64,000 nt of DNA from Caulobacter soli (GCF_011045195.1 NZ_CP049199.1:186001-250000), one strand, 5' to 3'; positions 28,396 through 37,546 are shown, numbered from the stretch's first letter. A program made the numbers and translations. The notes: generated by a model not told the origin, from the sequence alone.

Positions 28396-29702
28396 GCGCC
28401 CCGTCCGATGGAGGCGTATGTGAAGCCGGCGCGGACCATTTCGGCGGGTTTGTAGACGTTGCGCAGGTCGACGACGACGGGGGCCTTGAGCAGGGTCTTG
28501 AGGCGTTCCAGGTCCAGGGCGCGGAACTGGTCCCACTCGGTGATGATCACCAGGACGTCGGCGTCCTGGGCGGCCTCGTAGGGGCCGCCGACGAAGGTGA
28601 CGCCCGGCATCATGTGGGCGGCCTCCCTGGCGCCTTCGGGATCGAAGGCCTGGACCTTGGCGCCCCGGGCCAGCAGGGCGGGCAGGATGTCCAGGCTGGG
28701 GGCGTCGCGCATGTCGTCGGTGTTGGGCTTGAAGGTCACGCCCAGGACCCCGACGGTCTTGCCCGTCAGGTCCTCGGCCCCCAGGACCGCGGCGACCTTG
28801 TCGGCCATGGCCTTCTTGCGCGCGTCGTTGACGCTGACGGTGGTCTCGATCAGCTTGACCGGCGCGCCGTACTGCTGGGCGGTGCGCACCAGGGCGATGG
28901 TGTCCTTGGGAAAGCAGCTGCCGCCATAGCCGGGACCGGCGTTGAGGAACTTGGACCCGATGCGCTTGTCCAGGCCGATGCCGCGCGCCACCTGCTGGAC
29001 GTCGGCCCCGACCTTCTCGCACAGGTCGGCCATCTCGTTGATGAAGGTGATCTTCATGGCCAGGAAGGCGTTGGCCGCGTACTTGATCAGCTCGCTGGTG
29101 CGCCGGCCGGTGAAGACGATGGGCGTCTCGTTCAGGCTCAGCGGACGGTAGAGCTCGCGCATCACCGCCTGGGCCCGCTCGTCCTCGGTGCCCACCACCA
29201 CGCGGTCGGGACGCTTGAAATCCTCGATGGCCGCGCCCTCGCGTAGGAACTCGGGATTGGAGACCACGGCGAACTGGGCGTCGGGCCGGACCCGCTGGAT
29301 GATCGCCTCGACCTCGTCGCCGGTGCCCACCGGCACGGTCGACTTGGTGACGATGACGGTGAAGTCCTCGATCAGGCCGGCGATCTCCTCGGCCGCGGCA
29401 TAGACGTAGGACAGGTCCGCATGGCCGTCGCCGCGCCGCGTGGGCGTGCCCACCGCGATGAACACCGCGTCGGCGTCCTTGATCGCCTGGGCCCCGTCCA
29501 GGGTGAAGAACAGCCGGCCTTCGCGCACGTTGCGCGCCACCAGCGCGTCCAGCCCCGGCTCGAAGATCGGGATCTCGCCCTTCTCCAGCCGCTCGATCTT
29601 GCTCGGGTCCTTGTCGATGCACGTCACAACGTGCCCGAAGTCCGCAAAACACGCACCAGACACCAAGCCCACATAGCCCGTGCCAATCATCGCTACGCGC
29701 AT
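28392..29702 (-). CDS. UDP-glucose 6-dehydrogenase, copy 2
   Basis: A 436-residue enzyme identical in sequence to copy 1 (3470-4777) apart from one extra C-terminal alanine. All catalytic features are shared (GTGYVG motif, C263 in GGSCFPKD). The start is the ATG at 29702, preceded by AAGGAGCGCGC. It is translationally coupled to the epimerase gene downstream. That pairing is metabolically logical and suggests this is the ancestral location, while copy 1 may have been placed in the first glycan cluster later. Confidence 0.95.
   Translation of the reverse strand: MRVAMIGTGYVGLVSGACFADFGHVVTCIDKDPSKIERLEKGEIPIFEPGLDALVARNVREGRLFFTLDGAQAIKDADAVFIAVGTPTRRGDGHADLSYVYAAAEEIAGLIEDFTVIVTKSTVPVGTGDEVEAIIQRVRPDAQFAVVSNPEFLREGAAIEDFKRPDRVVVGTEDERAQAVMRELYRPLSLNETPIVFTGRRTSELIKYAANAFLAMKITFINEMADLCEKVGADVQQVARGIGLDKRIGSKFLNAGPGYGGSCFPKDTIALVRTAQQYGAPVKLIETTVSVNDARKKAMADKVAAVLGAEDLTGKTVGVLGVTFKPNTDDMRDAPSLDILPALLARGAKVQAFDPEGAREAAHMMPGVTFVGGPYEAAQDADVLVIITEWDQFRALDLERLKTLLKAPVVVDLRNVYKPAEMVRAGFTYASIGRGA
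28399..29702 (-). repeat. Inverted repeat copy B: whole UDP-glucose dehydrogenase coding sequence
   Basis: This is the partner of 3470-4773. The upstream flank (ACCTTTTAAGGAGCGCGC before the ATG) has no similarity to the flank of copy 1 (GTTCCGACAGGGGACTTT). The downstream flanks diverge after GGACGGGG. The identity is thus confined to the coding sequence. Confidence 0.9.
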
Positions 29703-30315
29703 GCGCGCTCCTTAAAAGGTCCACCAGCTAGGATTCGCTTTGGGCGGATCGCTCCGCGTCATCGATCAATCGTCGCACGGAAACAAGCCCATCGGCGGAC
29801 CACGTCGCGGCGCTGGACGTCATTTTTCCGTCCTATGGACGTCAAATGACGCGTTTAAGAACGCGGTTACGATAAAATGTGCTTAGATGTCGCGGTGCAG
29901 CAAAAGCCGTGGTATTGCCCGCTGCACTGTTGGTCGCTTTCAGGTTGCTGTTGTTTTGCCTCTCTCCTGATTGGAGAGGTGCGGTCGCCGCGATGTTCGA
30001 CTGAGACCCTTGGCGACCTTAACCATTCTAGTGGCCGCCATTGAACTTGAGCGAAGTCAACAGTCTCAATTAGAATCTTCAAAGGGGCTAATGCCTAGAC
30101 GAATAGGCGAGTCTCGATGGGGATTCCCTCGATTAACTACGAGAAACTGTGCTGGGCGTTTCATCGGCTTGATCCAAAATCGCCCTGAAAGCGTGCATAA
30201 AGGTGTCACCTGTCGGGAATCTTGAATTCACTCCACCCTGGCAGGCAAATAATGCTGGAGTGTTCCGAACCGCTGGACTATTAGGACTTTCGAAACCTTA
30301 ACTAGGAGGGTCGTC
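29703..30315. other. Gap of 613 bp, divergent regulatory region
   Basis: This region separates the minus-strand dehydrogenase operon from the plus-strand polysaccharide cluster. It is AT-richer than average (notably 29860-29960 and 30010-30100) and should carry both promoters. A short hairpin (ctctcc, 5 nt, ggagag) lies at about 29963-29979. An 84-codon plus-strand frame at 29971-30225 lacks coding character. No riboswitch was recognised. Confidence 0.4.
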
Positions 30316-30870
30316 ATGTCATCGCGTCTTGTAAGCGCCGTCGTCGCCGGCCTGGCCATCGCCATTGCGCCCATGGGCGCATCGATTGTGTCGGCTCAAA
30401 CACCCGCCCCCGCCAGCACCGCGCCCACCGCGGCGCAATTGCAGGCTCTGATCTCCGCCTCGGCGCGGGAAGCGGCCGCAGCGCCAGGCTTCGCGAGCAT
30501 GACGCCCGCGGCCAAGCTGGACGCCATCAAGGCGGCCGTCGCCAAGGCTCTTGCCGCTAGCGGCGCATCGCCCGCGATGATCCAGGCCGCCCTGATCCAG
30601 GCCGTGGCGTCGGGCGTCATCAGCGCCGGCGTCGCGATCGCCGTGGCCGCCTCGATCTCGCCCGAGATGGCGCAGGCTGTGTCGCAGGCTCCCGCGGTCG
30701 TCGCTCAGCTGAAGGCCACGGGTCAATCGGCCACCGTCACTGGAGCGACCTCGGACGCCGGCAATCCCAGCGTTCTGGTGAACCTGCAGGGTGACGGCGG
30801 CGGTGGTGGCGCGGCCGCTACGCCCTACGATCCTTGCGCCGGTGTGATCGCGAGTTACTGCGGCGGCTAA
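30316..30870 (+). CDS. Secreted alanine-rich protein of unknown function
   Basis: A 184-residue protein after a strong AGGAGG site. The signal peptide (about 1-28) ends near SIVSAQ|TPAPA. The mature part is dominated by alanine-rich helices (about 40-125, with LQALISASAREAA and a hydrophobic ASGVISAGVAIAVAASI stretch). A glycine-rich linker (GDGGGGG) and a C-terminus with two cysteines (DPCAG, YCGG) follow. No family is recognised. It sits 86 bp ahead of the beta-barrel porin and Wzc genes on the same strand, so a periplasmic or surface role in the polysaccharide system is plausible. Confidence 0.75.
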   Translation: MSSRLVSAVVAGLAIAIAPMGASIVSAQTPAPASTAPTAAQLQALISASAREAAAAPGFASMTPAAKLDAIKAAVAKALAASGASPAMIQAALIQAVASGVISAGVAIAVAASISPEMAQAVSQAPAVVAQLKATGQSATVTGATSDAGNPSVLVNLQGDGGGGGAAATPYDPCAGVIASYCGG

Positions 30871-30956
30871 CGCCGCCGGGTCGGTTCAGCAGCGTACTCA
30901 CTCAACGTGTTTGTCCTAGCGGGGCCGTTTGGTCGCCGTAAGGCGGGGATAGGATC

Positions 30957-32216
30957 ATGAAACTTTTGGCAACGGCCGCCTTGGCGGCGGCCTTTTCCGT
31001 GTCGATGCCTCTGGTGGTCTCGGCGCAGGACCTGGGTTCGAACTTCAAGCGTGACAAAAGCGTCAGCGTTCGCCAGCGCCCGCGTCCTGATTTCGAAGCG
31101 ATCGGGATCAAGGCCGGCGGCTTCACGGTCTTTCCGCGCGTCACGCTGAGCGCCACGCATGACGACAACATCTACGCGACGGCGACCGACGAACAGAGCG
31201 ATACGATTTGGCGCGTGAAGCCCGAAGTGGCCGTGCGATCGAACTGGTCGCGCAACGCCCTGGGGGCGTTCGCTTCGGCCACGATCAACCGCTACAGCGA
31301 TTTCGACACTGAAAATACCGAGGAATACACCATCGGCGCCAACGGCCGGCTGGACCTCGAACGCGGATCGAACATCGCGGGCTCGCTGCAGTATCAGGCC
31401 CTGACCGAGCCTCGCACCTCTCCGACCTCTCCGGTGGCGGCGACCGCGCCCGTTGAATATACCTTGGTCACCGGCAACCTGACCGCGATCAAGGAATTCA
31501 ACCGGTTGCGCCTGACGGGACGTCTGGACAACAAGACCTACGATTATGACGACGCGCGTAACGCCGCCGGCGGCGTGATCGATCAGGACACGCGCGACCG
31601 TGATGAATTCTACTACGGCGGCAAGGCGGAATACGCCGTTAGCCCCGATACGGCCGTGTTCTTCTCGCTGGTCGGCAACAAGAAAGACTACGATCTGGCG
31701 ATCGCGGGGCGCGACTCCGACGGCTACGTGGTCAGCGGCGGCGTGAACTTCGAGATCTCGCAAGTCGCGCGCGGTGAAATCGAAGGCGGCTACATGGATC
31801 AGTCCTATGACAATCCCGCCTACGCCAATGTCAGCGGTTTCAACGCCAAGGGGCGCGTGGAATGGTTTCCGACCGAACTGACGACCGTCACGTTGAACGG
31901 GTCGCGGACCATCGAGGAAGCCGTGGCCGCTGGGTCGCAGGGCTATATCTCCAACAACCTTTCGGCCGGCGTCGACCACGAGCTGCTGCGTAACGTCCTG
32001 CTTTCGGCCCAGGCCAGCTATGGCAAGGATAACTACCAGACGATCGACCGCGACGATAAGCGGACCGGCTTCAATGCCTCGGCCACTTATTTGATGAACC
32101 GGAACGTCGGCCTTATCCTGGCGTACACTTTCTTGAAGCAAAACTCTTCGGGCGGCGCTCGCGGCGCCTCGTTCGACGACAACAAGATCGCGGCTTCTGT
32201 CGCTTTTCAGTTCTAG
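30957..32216 (+). CDS. Outer-membrane beta-barrel protein (putative polysaccharide-cluster porin)
   Basis: A 419-residue protein. The signal peptide (1-23, cleaved near VVSAQ|DLG) is followed by alternating amphipathic strands. Examples are FTVFPRVTLSATHDDNIYAT and RDEFYYGGKAEYAVSPDTAV. It ends in KIAASVAFQF, with the terminal phenylalanine expected for BAM-dependent insertion. It resembles the putative beta-barrel porin 2 group often found beside Wzc/Wza genes. A role in exopolysaccharide passage or surface attachment is inferred from context. It is followed by wzc 42 bp downstream. Confidence 0.85.
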   Translation: MKLLATAALAAAFSVSMPLVVSAQDLGSNFKRDKSVSVRQRPRPDFEAIGIKAGGFTVFPRVTLSATHDDNIYATATDEQSDTIWRVKPEVAVRSNWSRNALGAFASATINRYSDFDTENTEEYTIGANGRLDLERGSNIAGSLQYQALTEPRTSPTSPVAATAPVEYTLVTGNLTAIKEFNRLRLTGRLDNKTYDYDDARNAAGGVIDQDTRDRDEFYYGGKAEYAVSPDTAVFFSLVGNKKDYDLAIAGRDSDGYVVSGGVNFEISQVARGEIEGGYMDQSYDNPAYANVSGFNAKGRVEWFPTELTTVTLNGSRTIEEAVAAGSQGYISNNLSAGVDHELLRNVLLSAQASYGKDNYQTIDRDDKRTGFNASATYLMNRNVGLILAYTFLKQNSSGGARGASFDDNKIAASVAFQF

Positions 32217-32258
32217 ATAGGGCCTGCCTCACCTAGCTGGGGCGCCTGTGAGAGTAAC

Positions 32259-34478
32259 ATGGACGGCTCAGCCTTTGAGACCTCGCACACTCCGGCGCCT
32301 AGCGCCGGAGTGATGGCGTTTGATCTGAACATCGCTATCGCCACGTTCCGACGCAGGCTGCGCCTTTTCGCGGCTGTCGCTCTGGCGGTGTTTGTCGCGG
32401 TGTTGCTCTACACGCTTCAGGAAAAGCCTCGCTATACGGCCGTCGCGCAGGTCATGCTGGATGTGCGCACCGAGCAGGTCACGGATATGAACGCCGTGCT
32501 CTCCGGACTTCCCGCCGACTCCTCGGTGGTGGACACGGAGGTCGAGATCCTGCGCTCGCGGTCGCTCGCGGCGCGCGTGGTCAAGCAGCTCAAGCTCGAC
32601 CAGGATCCCTATTTCAATCCCAACCTGGCGACCGCGCACGGCGCCTCGTCCTGGCTGCCCTGGGTCAAGAAGGCGGTCGCTCCCACCGCCGTGGTCGATC
32701 CGGTCGAACTTCAGCGTCAGCAGGAAGCCCTGGTCGATCGTGTCCTGGCCGGGCTTCGCGTCCGCCGCGCCGGACTGACCTATCTGATCTCGGTCGAGTA
32801 CACCCATCCCAAGGCCACGGAAGCGGCTCGTCTCGCGAACGCCTTCGCCGACCTCTATCTGACCGAACAGCTGGAGGCCAAGTTCGACGCCACCAAGAAG
32901 GCGAACGAGTGGCTCGACACGCGGGTCGTGGAACTGCGCGATCAGCTCCAGCAGGCCGAGGCCGACGTCCAGCAGTACAAGATCGCCAACAATCTGCTGA
33001 GCGCCGAAGGCGCCACCCTGACCGAGCAGGAGATTTCGGGCCTCAACCAGCAGCTCGCTTCCGCGCGCGCCGGGCAGGCCGAGACCGACGCCCGCCTGAA
33101 AATCGCTCGTGACCAACTGGCTCGAGGGAGCAACGGCGAAGACGTCGGTGAATCGTTGAATTCGCCGGTCGTGCAGGCGTTGCGCAAGCAGCGCTCCGAG
33201 CAAAGCGCGAAGGTGGCCGATCTGGACGGGCGCTACGGCCCGCTGCATCCGGAACTCCTGAAGGCCAAGCGCGAGCTCGCCGACATCGACACCCAGATCC
33301 AGAGCGAAATCCGTCGCATCATTTCGAACCTGGAAGCCCAGGCCCAGGTCGCGCGTCAGCGCACCGGTTCCATGGCTGGCAGCGTCGCTTCGTCGAAGGG
33401 CACTCTGGCGGGCAACAACCGGGCCGGGATCCGGCTCGGAGAGCTTGAGCGCAAAGCTGAATCGGTCCGTACGCTGTACGAATCCTTGCTGGCGCGCTTC
33501 AAGCAGACGACGACCAACCAGGGTATCGAACAGCCTGACGCGCGCGTCGTGTCCGAGGCGAAGATTCCGACGAAGCCCAGCTATCCCAAGCCATCGATGA
33601 ACCTGCTGTTCGGCCTGGTCCTGGCGATCGGCGCGGGTGCGGCCGCGATCGTTCTGGCCGAGATCCTGATGGCGGGTCTGTTCACCGAAGACGAGGTCGA
33701 GCGTCGGCTGCAAGTGCCCTATCTGGGCGCCGTGCCGCTGCTCAGCTCGTCGATGGAAAACCCCAAGAGCGCCCGGAAGATCAAGCCGACGGACTATCTG
33801 CTGGCCAAGCCGCTTTCCAGCTTCGCGGAAAGTTTCCGCAAGCTTCGCGCGGCGATCCTGTTCTCGAAGGTCGGCGAAACCGTCAAGGTGGTGGTGATCA
33901 CCTCATCGCTGCCAGGCGAAGGCAAGACCACGACGACCTTCTCACTGGCGCGCACCTTGGCCACGGCGGGATCGAACGTGGTTGTCGTCGATTGCGATCT
34001 GCGCCAAAGCGCCATCAACGCCTTCCTGCCGCATGTTCCCACGGTCGGCCTGCTGGAAGTGCTCAACGGGGTGTGCACGCTGGATCAGGCGCTGTTTACC
34101 GACGCGAGCGGCGCCCAGGTGCTGCCCCTGGCCAAGTCCGCCTATACGCCGCGTGACGTCCTGGGTTCGCCGGCGATGTTGAAGCTGCTGCAGGAGCTGC
34201 GTCAGCGCTTCGACGTGGTTCTGCTGGACACCGCGCCGCTGCTGGCGATCGCCGATACGCGGATCCTGGCGCCGCATGCCGACGCCGTCGTCATGCTGGC
34301 GCGCTGGAAGAAGACGCCGATCAAGGCGATTACCTCGGCCCTGTCGCTGCTGCAGGGGCGCGGTATTTTCGTCGCGGGCGTCGCGCTGACCCAGATGGAT
34401 CTGAACGCCCAGTCCCGCTACGGCTATGGCGACTCGAACTACTATTACAAGAGTTACCGCAAGTACTATGCCGAGTGA
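32259..34478 (+). CDS. Wzc-type polysaccharide co-polymerase with tyrosine autokinase domain
   Basis: A 739-residue inner-membrane protein. The Wzz domain starts at TM1 (about 35-56). A periplasmic coiled-coil region covers about 200-390. TM2 (about 448-470) is preceded by the proline-rich KIPTKPSYPKPS motif. The cytoplasmic BY-kinase domain has Walker A SSLPGEGKTTT (K556), Walker A' VVVDCDLR and Walker B VLLDTAPLL. The C-terminus carries a tyrosine cluster (YGYGDSNYYYKSYRKYYAE), the usual autophosphorylation site. It controls chain length and export with the Wza-like protein at 39.6 kb. It overlaps the next gene by 11 bp. Confidence 0.95.
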   Translation: MDGSAFETSHTPAPSAGVMAFDLNIAIATFRRRLRLFAAVALAVFVAVLLYTLQEKPRYTAVAQVMLDVRTEQVTDMNAVLSGLPADSSVVDTEVEILRSRSLAARVVKQLKLDQDPYFNPNLATAHGASSWLPWVKKAVAPTAVVDPVELQRQQEALVDRVLAGLRVRRAGLTYLISVEYTHPKATEAARLANAFADLYLTEQLEAKFDATKKANEWLDTRVVELRDQLQQAEADVQQYKIANNLLSAEGATLTEQEISGLNQQLASARAGQAETDARLKIARDQLARGSNGEDVGESLNSPVVQALRKQRSEQSAKVADLDGRYGPLHPELLKAKRELADIDTQIQSEIRRIISNLEAQAQVARQRTGSMAGSVASSKGTLAGNNRAGIRLGELERKAESVRTLYESLLARFKQTTTNQGIEQPDARVVSEAKIPTKPSYPKPSMNLLFGLVLAIGAGAAAIVLAEILMAGLFTEDEVERRLQVPYLGAVPLLSSSMENPKSARKIKPTDYLLAKPLSSFAESFRKLRAAILFSKVGETVKVVVITSSLPGEGKTTTTFSLARTLATAGSNVVVVDCDLRQSAINAFLPHVPTVGLLEVLNGVCTLDQALFTDASGAQVLPLAKSAYTPRDVLGSPAMLKLLQELRQRFDVVLLDTAPLLAIADTRILAPHADAVVMLARWKKTPIKAITSALSLLQGRGIFVAGVALTQMDLNAQSRYGYGDSNYYYKSYRKYYAE

Positions 34479-36438
34479 GGCAGGCGATCGAACAACGGCC
34501 GGCTCGCCGAAGCGCGCCGGCCAAGTTCGCGCTAGACGACTGGCGCCCTCCGAGATCGCGGCGTCCAGCGTTCTTGTTGGCCTGGTCTTCATGGCCGTGC
34601 TGGCTTTCGGCGCGAGCGACCTGGGTACGGCGACCCTGTTCACCGGCCTCTATGCTCTCTTTCTGATTGGACTGCTGACGACCTGCGCCTGGGCGCGGCG
34701 TGATCTTGCCCGGCAGAAAGGGCTGAAGACCACGGGTGGTCTGTTCCTCCTGCTGCTGGTCGTCGTGCTGCTGCCGCTCACGCCGTGGGGTCCCGGCGGC
34801 TCTAACGTCGTCTGGACCTACCTGCCCGAGGCCTCCCCAAAGATGGGCGGCTTGGCGATCGACAGGTCCGCCGTCATCCTCAACGTCGTTCAGTTCCTGG
34901 GGTTAGCCTGCCTGTTCCTCACGGGACGGGTCATCGGCGCGTCGGAAAGCCGCGCGCGCTGGTTTCTGCGCGCGAGCGTCCTGGCGACGGGGCTGTATGC
35001 CGCGGCCGCGTTCGCCGACTATGTCGGCGTTCGCCGCACGGCGCGTCTTGTCGCGACCCTTCTGAGTCCCAACAGCGCGGCCACGTTGTTCGGGAGCGGT
35101 ATGTTGATGGCGATGGCGTTCGCCGCCCAGCGGCTGCGGCGCGGCATCGGCCTGGCGGTTCTGAGGCGGGGAGACCCCGAGGCCATCCTGGCGATGGCCG
35201 TCGCCAGCGTCCTGCTTGTCAATCTCCTGCTGACCGCGTCTCGCGGCGGCGTCGTCGCGACCCTGATCTGCGTCGCGCTCTTCCTGGCCTGGGAAGGCCT
35301 GTCGCAACGTCATAGGATGCGTACGACCGCGGTTCTGGCGGTGATCGCGATGGTCATCGTCGTTGGCGCGGTCGCGCTTCGCAGCTTCGAGATCGTCGCC
35401 GAGCGGTTTAGCCTTGCCGAGCAGGACGCCGGAATTCGCGCCGCGATCTTCGCCCCGCACTGGGACGCGTTCCGCTCCGCGCCCTGGTTTGGGTTCGGTC
35501 TGGGCTCGTTCCCGACCGTGAACCAGCTCATCGTCACCCAGGCCAATCTGCCGGCGTTGTTCAACGTGCGAGCCGTTCACAACCTCTATCTCCAATGGCT
35601 GGAAGAGGCCGGCGTCGTGGGGGCGCTGGCCATGACGGCGTTGTTCGTGGCCCTGATCTGGCCGATCCTTCGCGGCGGTTTCCGCGAAGGCGCGGTTGGG
35701 ATCTGGTGTCGCGGCGCGGTTTGCGCCGCCTTGCTGTTCCTGATCCATGGAAGCACCGACTTTGCCTTGCAGGTGCCGGCCATCCAGGCGCTCGCGGCGC
35801 TGATACTCGGCGTTGTGGGCGGCATGGCCGCGCCGCAGTCGAACTCGCGAACTGTGCGTATTCAGCCTGTCTGGCCAACCTGGGCCGCGGGCGGAGCCGC
35901 GGCTGTGGTGACGCTGATCGCCGCTTCGCTGGCGCTTCCCATGTTGGCGGGAAAGCTGGGCGGCGATCTGTCGGCCTGGCCCTCGGCGCCGGCCGACGCC
36001 CTGGCCGGTGGCATAGAGGCAAGGCTTGTCCAGCCGGGGATGACGGCCGAGCGCGGTCTTGCCCTGGAGCGCCTCAGCGCGCGCGAACTTTCGTTGCGTC
36101 CGGCGTCGGGCTCGGCCTGGCTGCGCCGAGCGGCGATCTATCGGGCCCTGGGCCGGGATGACGCGGCCAATTTCGCTCTGGAACGATCGTTCGCGGTTGC
36201 GCCGCTGCAGACCAGTCTGTTCGAGCGCCGGACGGCCCTGGCCTACGAGTCCTGGGATCGACTGAGCCCGCTGGCCCGCGAGCAGGAAATTTATCAGTTC
36301 GGCGTCGAATGGCGGCGACTGCGCAATCCCAGACACTTCATCGCCCTGGCCAACAGCCTCCACAACCCGACGGGCCGGGTTGGCATGGCGCTTCAGATCA
36401 CGGTGCAGCGCATGACGCCGTTCGATCCGATCACGTAG
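34468..36438 (+). CDS. O-antigen ligase/polymerase family membrane protein (Wzy)
   Basis: A 656-residue protein. The ATG at 34468 is chosen because it overlaps the wzc stop by 11 bp. An in-frame ATG at 34426 would lie deep in wzc. About ten membrane segments cover residues 30-500. The Wzy_C-type periplasmic segment contains WFGFGLGSFPTV and VRAVHNLYLQWLEEAG, a well-conserved H-N-x-x-L-x-x-x-x-E pattern. A C-terminal domain of about 150 residues (from about 500) with helical, TPR-like character follows. It probably polymerises the exopolysaccharide controlled by Wzc. Confidence 0.88.
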   Translation: MPSEAGDRTTAGSPKRAGQVRARRLAPSEIAASSVLVGLVFMAVLAFGASDLGTATLFTGLYALFLIGLLTTCAWARRDLARQKGLKTTGGLFLLLLVVVLLPLTPWGPGGSNVVWTYLPEASPKMGGLAIDRSAVILNVVQFLGLACLFLTGRVIGASESRARWFLRASVLATGLYAAAAFADYVGVRRTARLVATLLSPNSAATLFGSGMLMAMAFAAQRLRRGIGLAVLRRGDPEAILAMAVASVLLVNLLLTASRGGVVATLICVALFLAWEGLSQRHRMRTTAVLAVIAMVIVVGAVALRSFEIVAERFSLAEQDAGIRAAIFAPHWDAFRSAPWFGFGLGSFPTVNQLIVTQANLPALFNVRAVHNLYLQWLEEAGVVGALAMTALFVALIWPILRGGFREGAVGIWCRGAVCAALLFLIHGSTDFALQVPAIQALAALILGVVGGMAAPQSNSRTVRIQPVWPTWAAGGAAAVVTLIAASLALPMLAGKLGGDLSAWPSAPADALAGGIEARLVQPGMTAERGLALERLSARELSLRPASGSAWLRRAAIYRALGRDDAANFALERSFAVAPLQTSLFERRTALAYESWDRLSPLAREQEIYQFGVEWRRLRNPRHFIALANSLHNPTGRVGMALQITVQRMTPFDPIT

Positions 36439-36543
36439 CGTTTGGTCTAGGGGGCAGCCCAGGCGGCGTGTTTCGCACGCACATCATTCCGCCGGAGGTC
36501 AGGTCTCGGCCCAAAGCGTGGCCGACCGCTGAAGCGTCTCCGC

Positions 36544-37197
36544 CTAGTAGGCGTTCTTGGCCAGAAGCAGGTGGGGAACCGTCAGCAGGGCGATGCGCAG
36601 GTCCGACATCAGCGACCAGTTGTCGATATAGTCGATGTCGGCCTTCACGCGCTTGGCCATGTCGTCGACATCGGTCGTGCCGCCACGCAGGCCGCTGATC
36701 TGAGCCAGCCCCGTCAGTCCGGGGCGCGCCTGGAAGCGAAGCGCATAGGTGGGAATGAGCGCGCCATAATATTCGTCGTGGGCCGCCGCGTGGGGCCGTG
36801 GCCCGATCATCGACATGTCGCCCTTCAGCACGTTGAGCAATTGCGGCAGCTCATCGAGGCTGGTGACGCGGATGATGCGACCCGTACGCGTGACGCGGTC
36901 GTCGCCGCGCGCAGCCTGAACGACGCTCTGGCCGTTCTCCTCGCAACGCATCGAGCGCAGCTTGTAGATCGTGAAGTTCCGCCCGTTGAGGCCGCCGCGC
37001 GTCTGTCGGAACAGCGCCGGACCCGGGGACTCGATCTTTATCAGAATCGCCGCCAGCAAGAGCACGGGCGCGAAAAACACCAACAGCAAAGCTGACGCCA
37101 AAATGTCAAAAGCGCGCTTTGCCGGATTCAATGCCACAGCTGAAAAGAGTACCGTCGTTTCGTGGCTCAGCACATCAGTGTTTGCGCCCCCGCTCAC
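36544..37197 (-). CDS. pssY: Polyprenyl-phosphate sugar-1-phosphate transferase (PssY-like initiating transferase)
   Basis: A 217-residue short-form sugar transferase. A single N-terminal hydrophobic reentrant segment (about 28-54, FDILASALLLVFFAPVLLLA) is followed by the catalytic core with KIESPGPALFRQTRGG, YKLRSMR, RVTSLDELPQLLNVLKGDMS and MIGPRPH. It transfers hexose-1-phosphate to undecaprenyl phosphate and so starts the repeat unit. Caulobacter crescentus has three partly redundant enzymes of this type (HfsE, PssY, PssZ), and I assign PssY from the Wzc/Wzy context. The start is a GTG with GGAG 7 bases upstream. Confidence 0.85.
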   Translation of the reverse strand: MSGGANTDVLSHETTVLFSAVALNPAKRAFDILASALLLVFFAPVLLLAAILIKIESPGPALFRQTRGGLNGRNFTIYKLRSMRCEENGQSVVQAARGDDRVTRTGRIIRVTSLDELPQLLNVLKGDMSMIGPRPHAAAHDEYYGALIPTYALRFQARPGLTGLAQISGLRGGTTDVDDMAKRVKADIDYIDNWSLMSDLRIALLTVPHLLLAKNAY

Positions 37198-37387
37198 TAC
37201 GCGTCTCCACGGCTGTGCCGGAGGAACCCTTCCTACGGCGCTCTCGATGCTTCTAGCGTAACTCCCGCAAGTCGTCGCTCATAAACGAGCTGGTAACCAT
37301 AGATAAATCGTAAAGGCGCCTAAACCCTATTCGTTAAATGGCGCTTAGGGCTGCTCCGGTAGGTTTTCCCAACACGGAGACAAGCCT

Positions 37388-37546
37388 ATGTCGATAATCC
37401 CGGCTCAGATTAATTTCGCTGATATTCCGGCTGTCCATGCGGCGCCCGTGCGCCGGCTGCCGCGCGCGATCGGCTGGGGATTGGCGGCCCTGGCCAGCGG
37501 CGGACTGTGGTCTGGCCTGGTGATCATCATCCACCGCATCTTCTGA
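37388..37546 (+). CDS. Small single-pass membrane protein (52 aa)
   Basis: An ATG at 37388 opens a 53-codon frame beginning MSIIPAQINFADIPAV. It has a basic middle (VRRLPRA) and one membrane segment (IGWGLAALASGGLWSGLVII), and ends HRIF. The arrangement suggests N-in topology. It is divergent from pssY and followed by a strong bidirectional terminator, which supports it being a separate transcript. No family is recognised. It may interact with the glycan machinery. Confidence 0.6.
   Translation: MSIIPAQINFADIPAVHAAPVRRLPRAIGWGLAALASGGLWSGLVIIIHRIF

Noticed and set aside
27403-29724. Single 773-codon minus-strand frame spanning the epimerase and dehydrogenase
   Set aside because: Only the epimerase part is real. 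The rest is the out-of-frame reading of UDP-glucose dehydrogenase copy 2, whose correct frame ends in an ATGA overlap.
29971-30225. 84-codon plus-strand frame in the divergent promoter region
   Set aside because: It has no ribosome site, no codon bias and no recognisable sequence.
30240-30260. Possible sigma-54 (-24/-12) promoter, tggcaggcaaataatgct
   Set aside because: The GG and GC dinucleotides are 12 bases apart rather than the required 10, and the -12 box mismatches.
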